This document shows, piece after piece, positions 34,211 through 43,119 of a stretch of DNA of 64,000 bases. The notes beneath the pieces were generated by a model, which ran no database searches, was not told the origin of the DNA, and saw only the letters and a list, made by a program, of their open reading frames with translations. Each line of letters opens with the position of its first letter. The first letter of the stretch is position 1. The stretch covers positions 62,001 through 126,000 of the forward strand of contig JALHMC010000001.1 of the NCBI GenBank assembly GCA_022844225.1, written 5' to 3'. The translations under genes were made by a program, and so were the position numbers. The stretch comes from Hyphomicrobiaceae bacterium. GTDB taxonomy: Bacteria > Pseudomonadota > Alphaproteobacteria > Rhizobiales > Hyphomicrobiaceae.

Positions 34211-35191
34211 CTACTTCTGCGGGCGGGTCCTGGCCCACTCGACGTACTTCTTCGCCTTCTCGTGTGCCTCTTTGTAGAATTTGGCGTAGTCGTCCCCGAG
34301 CATGACCTTGACCGTCAAACCCTGCGCCTCGAGCTTCGCGTTGTGCTCGGGCTCGGCCATCGCTTTCCCCAGCATGTCCGCTAGCTTCCTCAGTATCTCC
34401 GGCGGCGTGCCCTTGGGAGCAGTAATACCGCGGGTCGAGCTCGAGATAATTGTCGGAAAGCCGAGTTCCACCGTTGTCGGCACCTCGGGTAGGAACTTGG
34501 ATCGATCGGGATCGGTCACAGCGAGCGCGCGACCCTGACCCGCTTTCACAGGCTTGATCGCGCCGCCGACGTTATCAAAGGCGACATCGACATTTCCGGA
34601 CAGCGTCTCCTTCAGCTGATTGGCATTGCCGTCGAGATGCACGATTCGGAAGTGTGCGCCTGTCGCCTCCTCGGTCATCAGGATGGCGAGGTGGTCATCG
34701 GAGAGAATGCCCGTCGTCGCGGCGCGAACCGTTCCCGGCGCCTTCTTCGCTGCCTCGATCACATCGGCGAAGGTCTTGAAAGGGCTGTCCGCCTTCACCC
34801 ACAACGCGCCCGGATCGGAGACCTGGTTGGCGACGGGGACGAACGACTCCTCCGTGAAGATCGCCTGCCGGCTGGGATCGAGCACCTGCGTGTTCATACC
34901 GGGCAGAACGACGAAGCCAATCGTGTAGCCGTCGGGCTTGGAACGAGCCAGCTCCGTCCACCCGACCTGACCACCCGCGCCGCCCTTGTTGACGACGACA
35001 ATCGGCTGCCCCGCAATCTTCTCGGCCAGTGCAGCGACGACACGCGCCCCGACATCCGTGCTCCCGCCGGCTGGTGCCATGACGATCAGATTGATGGGTC
35101 GGCTCGGAAAGTCCTGCGCCGCCGCTCTGCCCGTCGTGAGAGCGGCGGTAAGGCCGACGCCCATTGCCAAGGTTTCCCGACGCGTGATCAT
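34211..35191 (-). CDS. Orphan periplasmic substrate-binding protein TctC (Bug family)
   Basis: The product has 326 residues. The signal segment MITRRETLAMGVGLTAALTTGRAAA has an arginine pair, so Tat or Sec export is possible. The mature protein starts QDFPSRPINLIVMAPAGGSTDVGARVV and keeps VVVNKGGAGGQVGW and GILSDDHLA, nearly the wording of the operon-encoded TctC at 24456-25427. No tctA or tctB is adjacent, so it must borrow a membrane complex or act as a sensor. I chose the start at 35191 because GGAGG lies ten bases upstream; the frame extends further. It converges on the peptide operon. Confidence 0.92.
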   Translation of the reverse strand: MITRRETLAMGVGLTAALTTGRAAAQDFPSRPINLIVMAPAGGSTDVGARVVAALAEKIAGQPIVVVNKGGAGGQVGWTELARSKPDGYTIGFVVLPGMNTQVLDPSRQAIFTEESFVPVANQVSDPGALWVKADSPFKTFADVIEAAKKAPGTVRAATTGILSDDHLAILMTEEATGAHFRIVHLDGNANQLKETLSGNVDVAFDNVGGAIKPVKAGQGRALAVTDPDRSKFLPEVPTTVELGFPTIISSSTRGITAPKGTPPEILRKLADMLGKAMAEPEHNAKLEAQGLTVKVMLGDDYAKFYKEAHEKAKKYVEWARTRPQK

Positions 35192-35512
35192 GAGTTTTCC
35201 TCCATTGCCGGCGCTGCATTTTTGTGTGGAAGCCGCCGGGGCTGCGCCGTGCGCCGGGGGTTGGAATATGACAGCCGATCGAGGCCTGGCCTGAGAGTAG
35301 TGACGATCTCGCCACGCTGCATCGGCAGTTTGATCACCGACGCTAGCCGATGGATATTCAGGTGTCACCGGCACCGCCGCGCGCCGCGCGAACGCGACCG
35401 GCGCTCGCAGTTGCGAAGCGGACGCCTCAACGGTTTTGCTTTCCGCTCACCGAACGGCATGCCTAGGATCGAGTGAGCCGGCGCCACGACCGGCCGCTCG
35501 AGGAGGAGCCCC
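35192..35512. other. Divergent intergenic region, orphan tctC / beta-propeller
   Basis: This 321-base gap contains no gene. It should hold both divergent promoters, but I see no convincing -35/-10 pair. A GAGGAGGAG ribosome site ends it ahead of the propeller gene. Confidence 0.5.
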
Positions 35513-36679
35513 ATGCAGCGTCCCGATATTCGATATCTTGGTATTCTCGCCGCCTTATCCGCCGCTTTCGCCCTGACACCTGAGGTCAGCGCCCAGATCG
35601 CCATCTCGGCGAATGACGGCAAGGGCGTGCTTGTCGACGGCGTCAACACCGTCCCCGACAATCCCGTGCCCGACAATGTCGCGATCATCGACCTCGCCGG
35701 CAAACAACCGAAGATCATCGCCGAGATCGAGGTGCCGACGAGTCTCGTCGGTCCGCCCCAGAGTGTCGCCATCGCGCCTGACAAATCGTTCGCGCTGGTC
35801 TCGGCCGCCACGAAGATCGATCCCGCCAACAAGAAGAAAACCGCGCCCGAGAGCAAGCTCAGCGTCATCGACTTGAAAGCCAAGCCTCCCGCCGTCATCG
35901 CGACCCACGAGACGGGCGCGGGTGCGTCGGGTGTCTCCATCAACGCCGCCGGGACACTGGCGCTCGTCGCGAACCGGGTCGAGGGCACCGTCTCGATCTT
36001 CACGATTGTCGGAAACAAGCTGACGCCCGCAGGCAAGCTCGACCTCGGCAATCCGAAATCCGGCCCGAGCGCTGTTGCCTTCACGCCGGACGGCAAGCGT
36101 GCCCTCGTCACGCGCGACGGCGACCACAAGGTCTCGGTACTCGATGTCGACGGCACCAAGGTCGTCCACTCCAAGCGCGATATCCACGCCGGCCTGAAGC
36201 CCTACCCGCTCGAGATCACACGCGACGGCGCCTATGCCGTCATCTCCAACATCGGCATGAGCGGCGGGGACTCGGAAACGATCAGCCTGATCGACCTCAA
36301 GCTCGATCCGCCACGCGCCGTAGACACCGTATCCGTCGGCCAGACGCCAGAGTCGATCGGCGTATCGCCGAACGGCCGCTACGTCGCTGTTACTGTCATG
36401 AATGGCTCCAACAAGCCGAAGGCGTCGCCGTTTCACAAGCCGAACGGGATCGTCTCGATCTATCGGATCGGCAAAGGCAAGCTGACGAAAGTGACCGAGG
36501 CCAAGGCTGGAACCTGGTGCCAGGGCGCCGGGTGGAGCAAGGACTCGAAGACACTCATCGTCCAGTGCATGGTCGAGCAGGAGCTCCTGGTCTACGCCTT
36601 CAACGGCAAGTCGCTTTCGCCCAAGGGTTCGGTCAAGGTCAAGGGCGGGCCCGGCGGTCTCGGCGTCTCCCGCGATTAA
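35513..36679 (+). CDS. Periplasmic beta-propeller protein (YncE/lactonase-like)
   Basis: The product has 388 residues. The signal peptide ends at EVSAQ. Seven blade-like repeats follow, with recurring (S/A)V(A/S)(I/F)xPDGKxA(L/Y)V and VxVLDVD phrases (for example PSAVAFTPDGKRALVTRDGD, PESIGVSPNGRYVAVT). Such proteins bind ligands or metals or act as lactonases; no catalytic residues are diagnostic here. GAGGAGGAG precedes the ATG. It lies just upstream of the MetE-like gene and is probably co-transcribed with it. Confidence 0.85.
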   Translation: MQRPDIRYLGILAALSAAFALTPEVSAQIAISANDGKGVLVDGVNTVPDNPVPDNVAIIDLAGKQPKIIAEIEVPTSLVGPPQSVAIAPDKSFALVSAATKIDPANKKKTAPESKLSVIDLKAKPPAVIATHETGAGASGVSINAAGTLALVANRVEGTVSIFTIVGNKLTPAGKLDLGNPKSGPSAVAFTPDGKRALVTRDGDHKVSVLDVDGTKVVHSKRDIHAGLKPYPLEITRDGAYAVISNIGMSGGDSETISLIDLKLDPPRAVDTVSVGQTPESIGVSPNGRYVAVTVMNGSNKPKASPFHKPNGIVSIYRIGKGKLTKVTEAKAGTWCQGAGWSKDSKTLIVQCMVEQELLVYAFNGKSLSPKGSVKVKGGPGGLGVSRD

Positions 36680-36713
36680 GATGACAACCGTTACCGCGAT
36701 CGAGGAACCAACC

Positions 36714-37745
36714 ATGGCCCTGCCCCTGCTCCCGACCACCGTCGTTGGCAGTTACCCGCAACCCGATTGGCTCGTCGATCGCGACATGCTCTCGAAGTCG
36801 GTCCCGCGCGTCCGCATGAATATCTGGCGCGTCCCCGAGCCTTGGCTTGGGGCGGCCCAGGACGATGCCACGATCCTCGCCATCCGTGACATGGAACGCG
36901 CCGGGATCGACATCGTCACTGATGGCGAAATCCGCCGAGAGAGCTATTCCAACCGGTTCGCGACCGCGCTCGCCGGCCTCGACTGCGAGCGTCCGGGCGA
37001 AGTGCGCTCGCGGGCTAATCGCGTAACACCTGTTCCGCGGGTCGTCGGGCCCATTCGTCGGATCGGCCCCGTTGAAGTGCGCGACATGGAGTTCCTTCGC
37101 GCCAACACGGCGATCGGTGCCAAGATCACGCTACCCGGCCCGTTCACGTTGAGCCAGCAGGCCATCAACGAGTTCTACGGTGACCCGGACGAGATGGTGA
37201 TGGATTACGCCGCCGCGGTGAATGCGGAGGCACGCGACCTCGAAAGGGCCGGTGCCGACGTCATCCAACTCGACGAGCCTTGGCTGCGCCAGGACCCGGC
37301 CGCTGCCAAACGCATTGCTGTGAAGGCCATCAACCGGGCTCTCGAAGGCTTGAAGGTGACGACCGTCGTCCACTTGTGCTTCGGTTATGCCGCCGTCGTA
37401 CCCGGCGAGACCAAACCGGTCGGCTACTCGTTCCTGCCTGAGCTCGCCGATTGTAGCGCCGACCAGATCTCGATCGAGGCCGCTCAGCCCCGCCTCGATC
37501 TCGGCGTGCTGCGCGACTTGGCCCCGAAAACCATCATGCTCGGCGTGCTCGACCTCGCCGATCCAACCGCTGAGGCCGCCAGTCGCGTCGCCGAGCGCAT
37601 TCGGGCGGCGCTCGCGCATGTTCCTGCCGACAAGCTCGTCGCGGCCCCTGATTGCGGCATGAAGTACATGCCGAGGGCACTGGCGTTCGCCAAACTCAAA
37701 GCCCTTGCCGATGGCGCCGCGATCGTTCGCGCCGAGCTTGCGTAA
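36714..37745 (+). CDS. Cobalamin-independent methionine synthase-like protein (MetE catalytic domain only)
   Basis: The product has 343 residues and corresponds to the C-terminal catalytic half of MetE; the N-terminal half is missing, as in archaeal and core-MetE proteins. The opening TTVVGSYPQPDWLVD, DEPWLR, VHLCFGY with the zinc His and Cys, and the zinc Cys in APDCGMKYMPR are present. Core MetE enzymes transfer methyl groups from various donors, so methionine synthesis is likely but the methyl donor is uncertain. I chose ATG 36714 (GAGGAA upstream) over 36681, which would start 1 base after the previous stop. Confidence 0.85.
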   Translation: MALPLLPTTVVGSYPQPDWLVDRDMLSKSVPRVRMNIWRVPEPWLGAAQDDATILAIRDMERAGIDIVTDGEIRRESYSNRFATALAGLDCERPGEVRSRANRVTPVPRVVGPIRRIGPVEVRDMEFLRANTAIGAKITLPGPFTLSQQAINEFYGDPDEMVMDYAAAVNAEARDLERAGADVIQLDEPWLRQDPAAAKRIAVKAINRALEGLKVTTVVHLCFGYAAVVPGETKPVGYSFLPELADCSADQISIEAAQPRLDLGVLRDLAPKTIMLGVLDLADPTAEAASRVAERIRAALAHVPADKLVAAPDCGMKYMPRALAFAKLKALADGAAIVRAELA

Positions 37746-37831
37746 GGGAGACACGCGGCCCTGTCGGCCTTGGAATTGGGCCTCGTCTGGTTCTAAGCTG
37801 GCCACACCGGGAAATTCGGAGGAGTTGCGCC

Positions 37832-39055
37832 ATGACCGTCCGCAAAAGCGAAAGCAGCCTCTCCCGCGCGGAGCCCGCGGCTGTTGGGCTCGATAGCGCG
37901 CGCCTCGCACGCATTCGTGAGGCTCTCGAACGCGATGTGAAGGCCGGGCTTTTGCCCGGCGCCGTCGTGGGAATCGCGCGCCGCGGCCATATCGCCTACC
38001 TCGAGGCGGTCGGCCAGCGTGACCCGGCGACCGCTCAACCCATGTGGGCCGATGCGGTGTTTTCGATTGCCTCGATGACCAAGCCGATGACCTCGGTGGC
38101 AATCATGATGCTGCACGAGGAGGGGCGCCTGCTGCTCGGCGATCCCGTCTCGAAATACCTGCCGCAGATGGCCAACATGAAAGTGGCCAGATCGCCGACC
38201 TCCGATACGCTGGAGACCGTGCCGGCCGAGCGCGAGATCACGATCCAGGATCTCCTGCGTCACACTTCCGGCCTGACCAACGGCAACCGCGGTACCGGGG
38301 CCGCTTATCGTGCCTACCCGCAGTCGGGCGGGTCGGCCGCCGTCGCGCTCGGCCGCGACGAGTTCCTCGAAGCGATCGGCAAGGTGCCGCTGCTTTACCA
38401 GCCCGGGACCGCGTGGGAGTACGGCTTCTCGACCGATGTGCTCGGACATATCGTCGAGGCCATCTCGGGCCAGACGCTGGGTGCATTTCTGAAGTCGCGG
38501 CTTTGGGATCCGCTCGGCATGGCCGACACGTCCTTCGACCTCGCGAGGACGGCCGAGGGCCGCTACGCACGCGCCTTCCCGAAATGCCCGCTGACGGGCG
38601 AACCGCTCACTGTGCTGCATGCCGCGGGCAAACCGCAGAAGTGGGAATCCGGTGGCGGTGGCGCCGTCTCGACGGCGGCCGACTATCTCCGCTTCGTCGA
38701 AATGCTGCGCGCCGAAGGCCGGCTCGGAACGACCCGCATCCTCGGGCGCAAGACCGTCGACCTGATGCGCGCCGACCACCTCGGCCCCGATATCGAGAAC
38801 CGGCTGACGTCCATGGACCCCGCCTTCAGCGGCTATGGCTTCGGGCTCGGCTTCGCAGTCCGCAAGGGCGCCGGCGTGGCGGCCGCCATGGGCTCGTCCG
38901 GCGACTACTACTGGTCCGGTGTGTATGGCACCTACTTCTGGATCGACCCGGTGGAAGAACTGGCCGTGGTCTTCATGGCCGCGGCGCCTGGCCAGATGCG
39001 GCTGCGATACCGCCAGCTCCTGCGCGGTCTCGTCCTCCAAGCAATTGTTGACTAA
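37832..39055 (+). CDS. Serine hydrolase of the beta-lactamase/EstB family
   Basis: The product has 407 residues without a signal peptide. The catalytic S-x-x-K is SMTK (81-84) within VFSIASMTKPMTSVAIMMLHEEGRL; the YGFSTDVLGHIVEAISGQ segment carries the conserved Tyr, and GSSGDYYWSGVYGTYFWIDP is the third family box. Lacking a signal peptide, it is more likely an esterase or peptide hydrolase acting in the cytoplasm than a resistance enzyme. A GGAGGAG site precedes ATG 37832; the same frame is open upstream but overlaps the MetE-like gene. It is 86 bases after that gene. Confidence 0.88.
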   Translation: MTVRKSESSLSRAEPAAVGLDSARLARIREALERDVKAGLLPGAVVGIARRGHIAYLEAVGQRDPATAQPMWADAVFSIASMTKPMTSVAIMMLHEEGRLLLGDPVSKYLPQMANMKVARSPTSDTLETVPAEREITIQDLLRHTSGLTNGNRGTGAAYRAYPQSGGSAAVALGRDEFLEAIGKVPLLYQPGTAWEYGFSTDVLGHIVEAISGQTLGAFLKSRLWDPLGMADTSFDLARTAEGRYARAFPKCPLTGEPLTVLHAAGKPQKWESGGGGAVSTAADYLRFVEMLRAEGRLGTTRILGRKTVDLMRADHLGPDIENRLTSMDPAFSGYGFGLGFAVRKGAGVAAAMGSSGDYYWSGVYGTYFWIDPVEELAVVFMAAAPGQMRLRYRQLLRGLVLQAIVD

Positions 39056-39352
39056 GTACAATTACGGACGCACAACACTTTCCGTTAACGATTTCTATTA
39101 AACTAATCTAACAACTTGACGGAAAGTGCTAACCTAGTATTTCACATCATTAAAGTTCATCCCTCAATCGAGTTCAGGGGCGCATGACACCACCGTGATC
39201 GAAATGTCTGCGCCTGCGTAGACAACCGGCGTCCTCTTTGCGCTGACGCGCCAATCTCACAGGATTGAAGGCGACGTTCTGGCCGATTGCCTGAGGGCAA
39301 TGACCGCAGAGGCCCCTTGGGCCGCACCACCCGCGACAGGCCAAATTCGATC
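39056..39352. other. AT-rich intergenic region with a long inverted repeat
   Basis: The first 120 bases are by far the most AT-rich stretch noticed in the window. CACTTTCCGT (39076-39085) and ACGGAAAGTG (39119-39128) are a perfect 10-base inverted repeat 33 bases apart; a TTGACG (39116-39121) could be a -35 with a weak -10 (TATTTC). No gene is seen. This is a plausible target for a silencer such as MucR and the likely control region for the acyltransferase gene. Confidence 0.5.
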
Positions 39353-40528
39353 ATGTCCAAAGAAACGACTTGCCTCGGCCTCACCAGCCTGAGGGGTATC
39401 GCCGCGCTTGCTGTCGTCGTGCAGCATTGTCTGCTGGTGCTCAGGATCTCCGGGAACGACGACGTGTTCAATGCCCCGATGCGCCTGAGCGACCCGTGGC
39501 TCCTGCATCAGCACGCGCTTCTGATGTTGTTCAACGGTGAAGCGGCGGTTGTCCTGTTCTTTGTTCTGAGCGGGTTGGTGCTGACCCTGTCGATCCAGCG
39601 CGATGAACCACTCGGTATCGCGACCACCATCCGCTATTGGATCCGACGCATCTTCCGGCTCTATCCCTTGCTGGTTGCCGCTGCGGTGATGTCCGCCGCG
39701 TTCTTCACCCTCGCGCCGGCGGCAACGCAGCTGCCGAACGCCTCGTCATGGGCAGTCCAGCATTTCAATGCCGAAGTGACGGCAAACACGCTCGTCAAGA
39801 CAGGGCTCGGAATCAGCAACGTCCTCAACCCGCCCGTTTGGACGATCACCATCGAGATCGCTGCCTCGATGCTGTTTCCGGTTTTCTACCTGATCGCGAC
39901 TCGCGCGACCGCGCTCGGCAAGGTGATCGCCCTGTGCTGTTTCGTCTTCCTGACACTCGCCTCGCCAGTCCGGTTCCGCTACATCGAGGTCTATCTCATA
40001 GCCTTCTTTCTTGGAGCCTTGATCGTATTTCATGGGCGTCCGTTCGCGGTTTGGGTGTGGTCCCTCGGACCGGCAGCTCGGAGCGCTTTCGTCGTGCTGA
40101 TCTCGCTCGTCGCGTTGACCGCCAAACGCTTGATCGCGCCCGAGATCTGGAACGACGGGCTCACCGCCCTCGTGATCTCAATCGCGTGCACAGCCATCGT
40201 CACCGTCGTCTATTTCGGACCACGCCGCGGCCTTCTCGAAAGCCCTGTTCTGGTACGGCTCGGCGACATCTCCTACGGAGTTTATCTGATCCACTTCCCT
40301 GTCATGATCACTCTGCTTCGCCTGGTCGCGCCGCACATGCCAACCACGATAACACCGACCGCGACCTTGGCCTTTCATCTGGCGTTAGCCGGGAGCGTCA
40401 TCGCGGTGACATTACCGCTCGCCGCCATGAGTTTTCGTTTCCTCGAGCTGCCACTGCAGAACCTGGGCCGGCAATTCGCACGAAACGTTGGACGTCGTCT
40501 CTCACGTGACCGCACACGTTTGGCTTGA
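39353..40528 (+). CDS. Membrane acyltransferase 3 family protein (OafA-like)
   Basis: The product has 391 residues with about ten helices. The family start GLTSLRGIAALAVVVQHCLL carries the conserved Arg and the catalytic His; YGVYLIHFPVMITLLRLVAP near the end is the last family block. These enzymes add acetyl or other acyl groups to surface polysaccharides or lipids. I chose the ATG at 39353; the upstream frame is not conserved. With the glycosyltransferase downstream it makes a small surface-carbohydrate module behind an AT-rich control region, suggesting acquired or silenced genes. Confidence 0.9.
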   Translation: MSKETTCLGLTSLRGIAALAVVVQHCLLVLRISGNDDVFNAPMRLSDPWLLHQHALLMLFNGEAAVVLFFVLSGLVLTLSIQRDEPLGIATTIRYWIRRIFRLYPLLVAAAVMSAAFFTLAPAATQLPNASSWAVQHFNAEVTANTLVKTGLGISNVLNPPVWTITIEIAASMLFPVFYLIATRATALGKVIALCCFVFLTLASPVRFRYIEVYLIAFFLGALIVFHGRPFAVWVWSLGPAARSAFVVLISLVALTAKRLIAPEIWNDGLTALVISIACTAIVTVVYFGPRRGLLESPVLVRLGDISYGVYLIHFPVMITLLRLVAPHMPTTITPTATLAFHLALAGSVIAVTLPLAAMSFRFLELPLQNLGRQFARNVGRRLSRDRTRLA

Positions 40529-40776
40529 CCCGCAGAGCCTAACTAGCTGACCATAGAGACCGAGTTGCAGATCATCTCACAGCAAGTGGTCGTATTGCTG
40601 CGAGCCAAGCCGACGGAAATCCCTCACCTCAACAGTGCATTTGGTCTGACAGTGGGACATCCGAGAGCAATTTCTGGAGCGTCTGCCAACAGCGTGACAG
40701 CCCGTCGCAGTGCGTTAGGCTTCTCACTCGGCGACTGTCGCCTCAACTCAGTATGACTACGGGGATAATTCTTGGG

Positions 40777-41775
40777 ATGTCGATCGTCTTTCTCATTCAT
40801 ACTCACAAATCGTTGGAGCAAATCTCCCGCCTTTGCGGCACCATCGACCGGGGGCTTGCTAAGAAGCATGTGTCGATCTCCCACAACGGATCTGCTGAGG
40901 ACCGCGCCCGAATCGCCGCGTTTCGGGGTGTCGATCGCGTGATCCCCGCGATCGGGGGCCGCGGTCAATTCGGCCTGATCGATGCGTTCCTGGGCGAACT
41001 GCGCCGCCTTGAGCGGGATGCGAGCCCCTACGAGTGGATCGTCGTTCTCAGTGGTCAGGACTACCCCATCCGGCCACTCGCGGAGATGGCCGCAGAGTTG
41101 GAGCAGTCCCCGTTCGACGGGTACTTGCATCACTTCGATACGACGAAGCCGCGCAACCTGCCGCCCGAGACGATCGATTGGCCGGATCATGAGGCCGACA
41201 AGCGCTACTATTTCCAGCACACGCTACTGAAGCGCGACTCTCCCGCCGTGCTTCGTGCCGCCGTTACTATTCCCCGGCGCCTGCTCAATCGCTCGCGCAA
41301 CTTCCGGTTGGATACCGGCTTCGGTCTCACCTTCGGCCGTCGCGCTCCGAACCCGCCGTTTGCCCCTGACTTTCGCCTGCACGGCGGCAACGCCTGGATG
41401 ACCATTCGCCGGACAGCTGCGCGATCGATCCTGCGTTTCGTTGACGACCGCCCCGACATCACCAACTATTTTCGGCGCGTTCTCACCCCGGACGAGGCCT
41501 TCCTGCAGACCATCATGGCCAATGACCCGACGCTGCGCCTGAGCACCCGGGAGCTCCGCTACTTCGATTGCACCGCGGCCTTCCTCGGCCAGATGAAAAC
41601 ACTGGGCCCTGCGGACCTGCCCCGCGCATTCGCCAGCAACTGCTATTTCGCCCGCAAGTTCGACATCGACCGTGACCCGGCTATCCTCGACCTCATCGAC
41701 GCGCACTTGGCCAAGGCGTCGGCGGTCGTCAAATCGACCGAGCGCGCGCAGGAGGCCGAACAAGGCCAACTCTGA
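40777..41775 (+). CDS. GT14-family glycosyltransferase (core-2/I-branching enzyme-like)
   Basis: The product has 332 residues. FLIHTHKSLEQISRL at the N-terminus, WIVVLSGQDYPIRPL in the middle and the acidic TPDEAFLQTIMAND are the hallmark positions of the branching beta-1,6-N-acetylglucosaminyltransferase family, whose bacterial members decorate surface glycans. There is no membrane helix, so it acts in the cytoplasm. ATG 40777 is preferred over 40753 because GGGGA lies 11 bases before it and none before the other. The 248-base gap before it (40529-40776) shows no gene. Confidence 0.82.
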   Translation: MSIVFLIHTHKSLEQISRLCGTIDRGLAKKHVSISHNGSAEDRARIAAFRGVDRVIPAIGGRGQFGLIDAFLGELRRLERDASPYEWIVVLSGQDYPIRPLAEMAAELEQSPFDGYLHHFDTTKPRNLPPETIDWPDHEADKRYYFQHTLLKRDSPAVLRAAVTIPRRLLNRSRNFRLDTGFGLTFGRRAPNPPFAPDFRLHGGNAWMTIRRTAARSILRFVDDRPDITNYFRRVLTPDEAFLQTIMANDPTLRLSTRELRYFDCTAAFLGQMKTLGPADLPRAFASNCYFARKFDIDRDPAILDLIDAHLAKASAVVKSTERAQEAEQGQL

Positions 41776-41886
41776 GCCAACGCCCTCCGATTTCTCTTGC
41801 CTCCCGGGACTGGCGCCACGGCCGTTCCCGGCTTAGACCAATGGCATGATGCGCCATGTCTACGGCAACGAGGGAACGCTCAGCCT

Positions 41887-43098
41887 ATGTCCGATTATTC
41901 CGGCCTCCAGGCCATGGTTCGGGGTGAGATCATCTCGCCCTTCACGCGTTTGCGCCGTCTCCTCGAGGGTATCGAACCGGGGCACGCCAAGCCGATCGAG
42001 ATGACCGCGGGCGACCCTAGGGAGACCATGCCCGGCTTCGTCATGGACCGCATGGTCGAGGCCCAGGCCCTGCTCGGAACCTACCCCCTCACGCGCGGCG
42101 GCGACGACCTGCGCAAGGTTCTCGGCACCTGGATCGAACGTCGCTATGGGTTGGCCGGCCGCATCGATCCCCTGAAGGAAGTGATCGTCGTCAACGGCTC
42201 TCGCGAGGGCCTCTTCTATGCCATCCTGCCTGCAGTCGGGCGCAAGTCGGTCGATGGCAAGCCCGTCGTTCTGCTGCCCAATCCCTACTATCACGCCTAT
42301 CTCGGCTCGACGTCGGCGGTGAACGCCGAGGCCGTCTTCCTCGATGCCACCGAAGACACCGGCCACCTTCCGGACCTCGACGCGCTCGCACGGCAACCCG
42401 AGATTCTCGAGCGAACGGTGGCATTCTACCTTTGCTCACCGGCCAATCCCCAGGGCGCCGTCGCAAAGCCCGACTATATCCGTCGGGCGCTCGCCCTCGC
42501 ACGGCAGTACGACTTCATGCTCTTTTTCGACGAGTGCTACTCCGAGATCTACACAGGCGACCCACCGACGGGCGGCCTCGAAGTTGCAGCTGCCACGCCC
42601 GAAAAATTCAAGAATATGGTCGTCTTCAATTCCCTATCGAAGCGATCGAACCTGCCCGGCCTGCGCTCTGGCTTCGTGGCCGGCGACGGCGAGTTCCTCG
42701 AGACACTTGCCGAGGTGCGCAACCTGACGGGTCCACAGATGCCGGGGGTCATCCAGCAAGCGTCGATCGCCGTCTGGTCAGAGGAGCAGCACGTCGGCGC
42801 CATTCGCCAGGCCTATCGGACGAAGTTCGACATCTGCGACGAGGTTCTCAAGGGGCGGATGGGCTATCGCCGCCCCGGTGGCGGTTTCTTCCTTTGGCTC
42901 GACGTGTCTCATCTCGGTGGCAGCGTAGAGGCCACGGTAACCCTATGGAAACGTGCGGGTGTCAAGGTTGTGCCGGGAGCCTACCTGGCTCAGCCGAACC
43001 GTGAGGGCGTTAATCCGGGCGAGCGCTACATCCGCGTCGCCCTCGTCCATCCGCCGGCCGTGATCAGGGAGGCGCTCGAGCGCGTGGTAGCCCTTTGA
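41887..43098 (+). CDS. PLP-dependent class I/II aminotransferase (DapC-like)
   Basis: The product has 403 residues. Typical fold type I positions are GSREGLFYAILPAVG, FYLCSPANPQGAVA, FDECYSEIY and the PLP lysine in FNSLSKRSNLPGLRSGF. The closest look is to succinyldiaminopimelate aminotransferases of lysine and peptidoglycan precursor synthesis, which sit beside ftsK in many Rhizobiales. Exact substrate remains an inference. I chose ATG 41887; the frame extends 90 bases upstream without family resemblance. Confidence 0.87.
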   Translation: MSDYSGLQAMVRGEIISPFTRLRRLLEGIEPGHAKPIEMTAGDPRETMPGFVMDRMVEAQALLGTYPLTRGGDDLRKVLGTWIERRYGLAGRIDPLKEVIVVNGSREGLFYAILPAVGRKSVDGKPVVLLPNPYYHAYLGSTSAVNAEAVFLDATEDTGHLPDLDALARQPEILERTVAFYLCSPANPQGAVAKPDYIRRALALARQYDFMLFFDECYSEIYTGDPPTGGLEVAAATPEKFKNMVVFNSLSKRSNLPGLRSGFVAGDGEFLETLAEVRNLTGPQMPGVIQQASIAVWSEEQHVGAIRQAYRTKFDICDEVLKGRMGYRRPGGGFFLWLDVSHLGGSVEATVTLWKRAGVKVVPGAYLAQPNREGVNPGERYIRVALVHPPAVIREALERVVAL

Positions 43099-43119
43099 GT
43101 CGTCGAGGCGTCCGTTCAG

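Noticed and set aside
33636-34277. A 213-codon open frame with internal Arg/Pro-rich repeats over the peptide pair
   Set aside because: The repeats are just the duplicated DNA read out of frame. The 42-codon frames have ribosome sites, signal peptides and a stop shared by both copies.
40565-40756. A 63-codon open frame between the acyltransferase and glycosyltransferase genes
   Set aside because: No ribosome site and no family resemblance; it is most likely chance.
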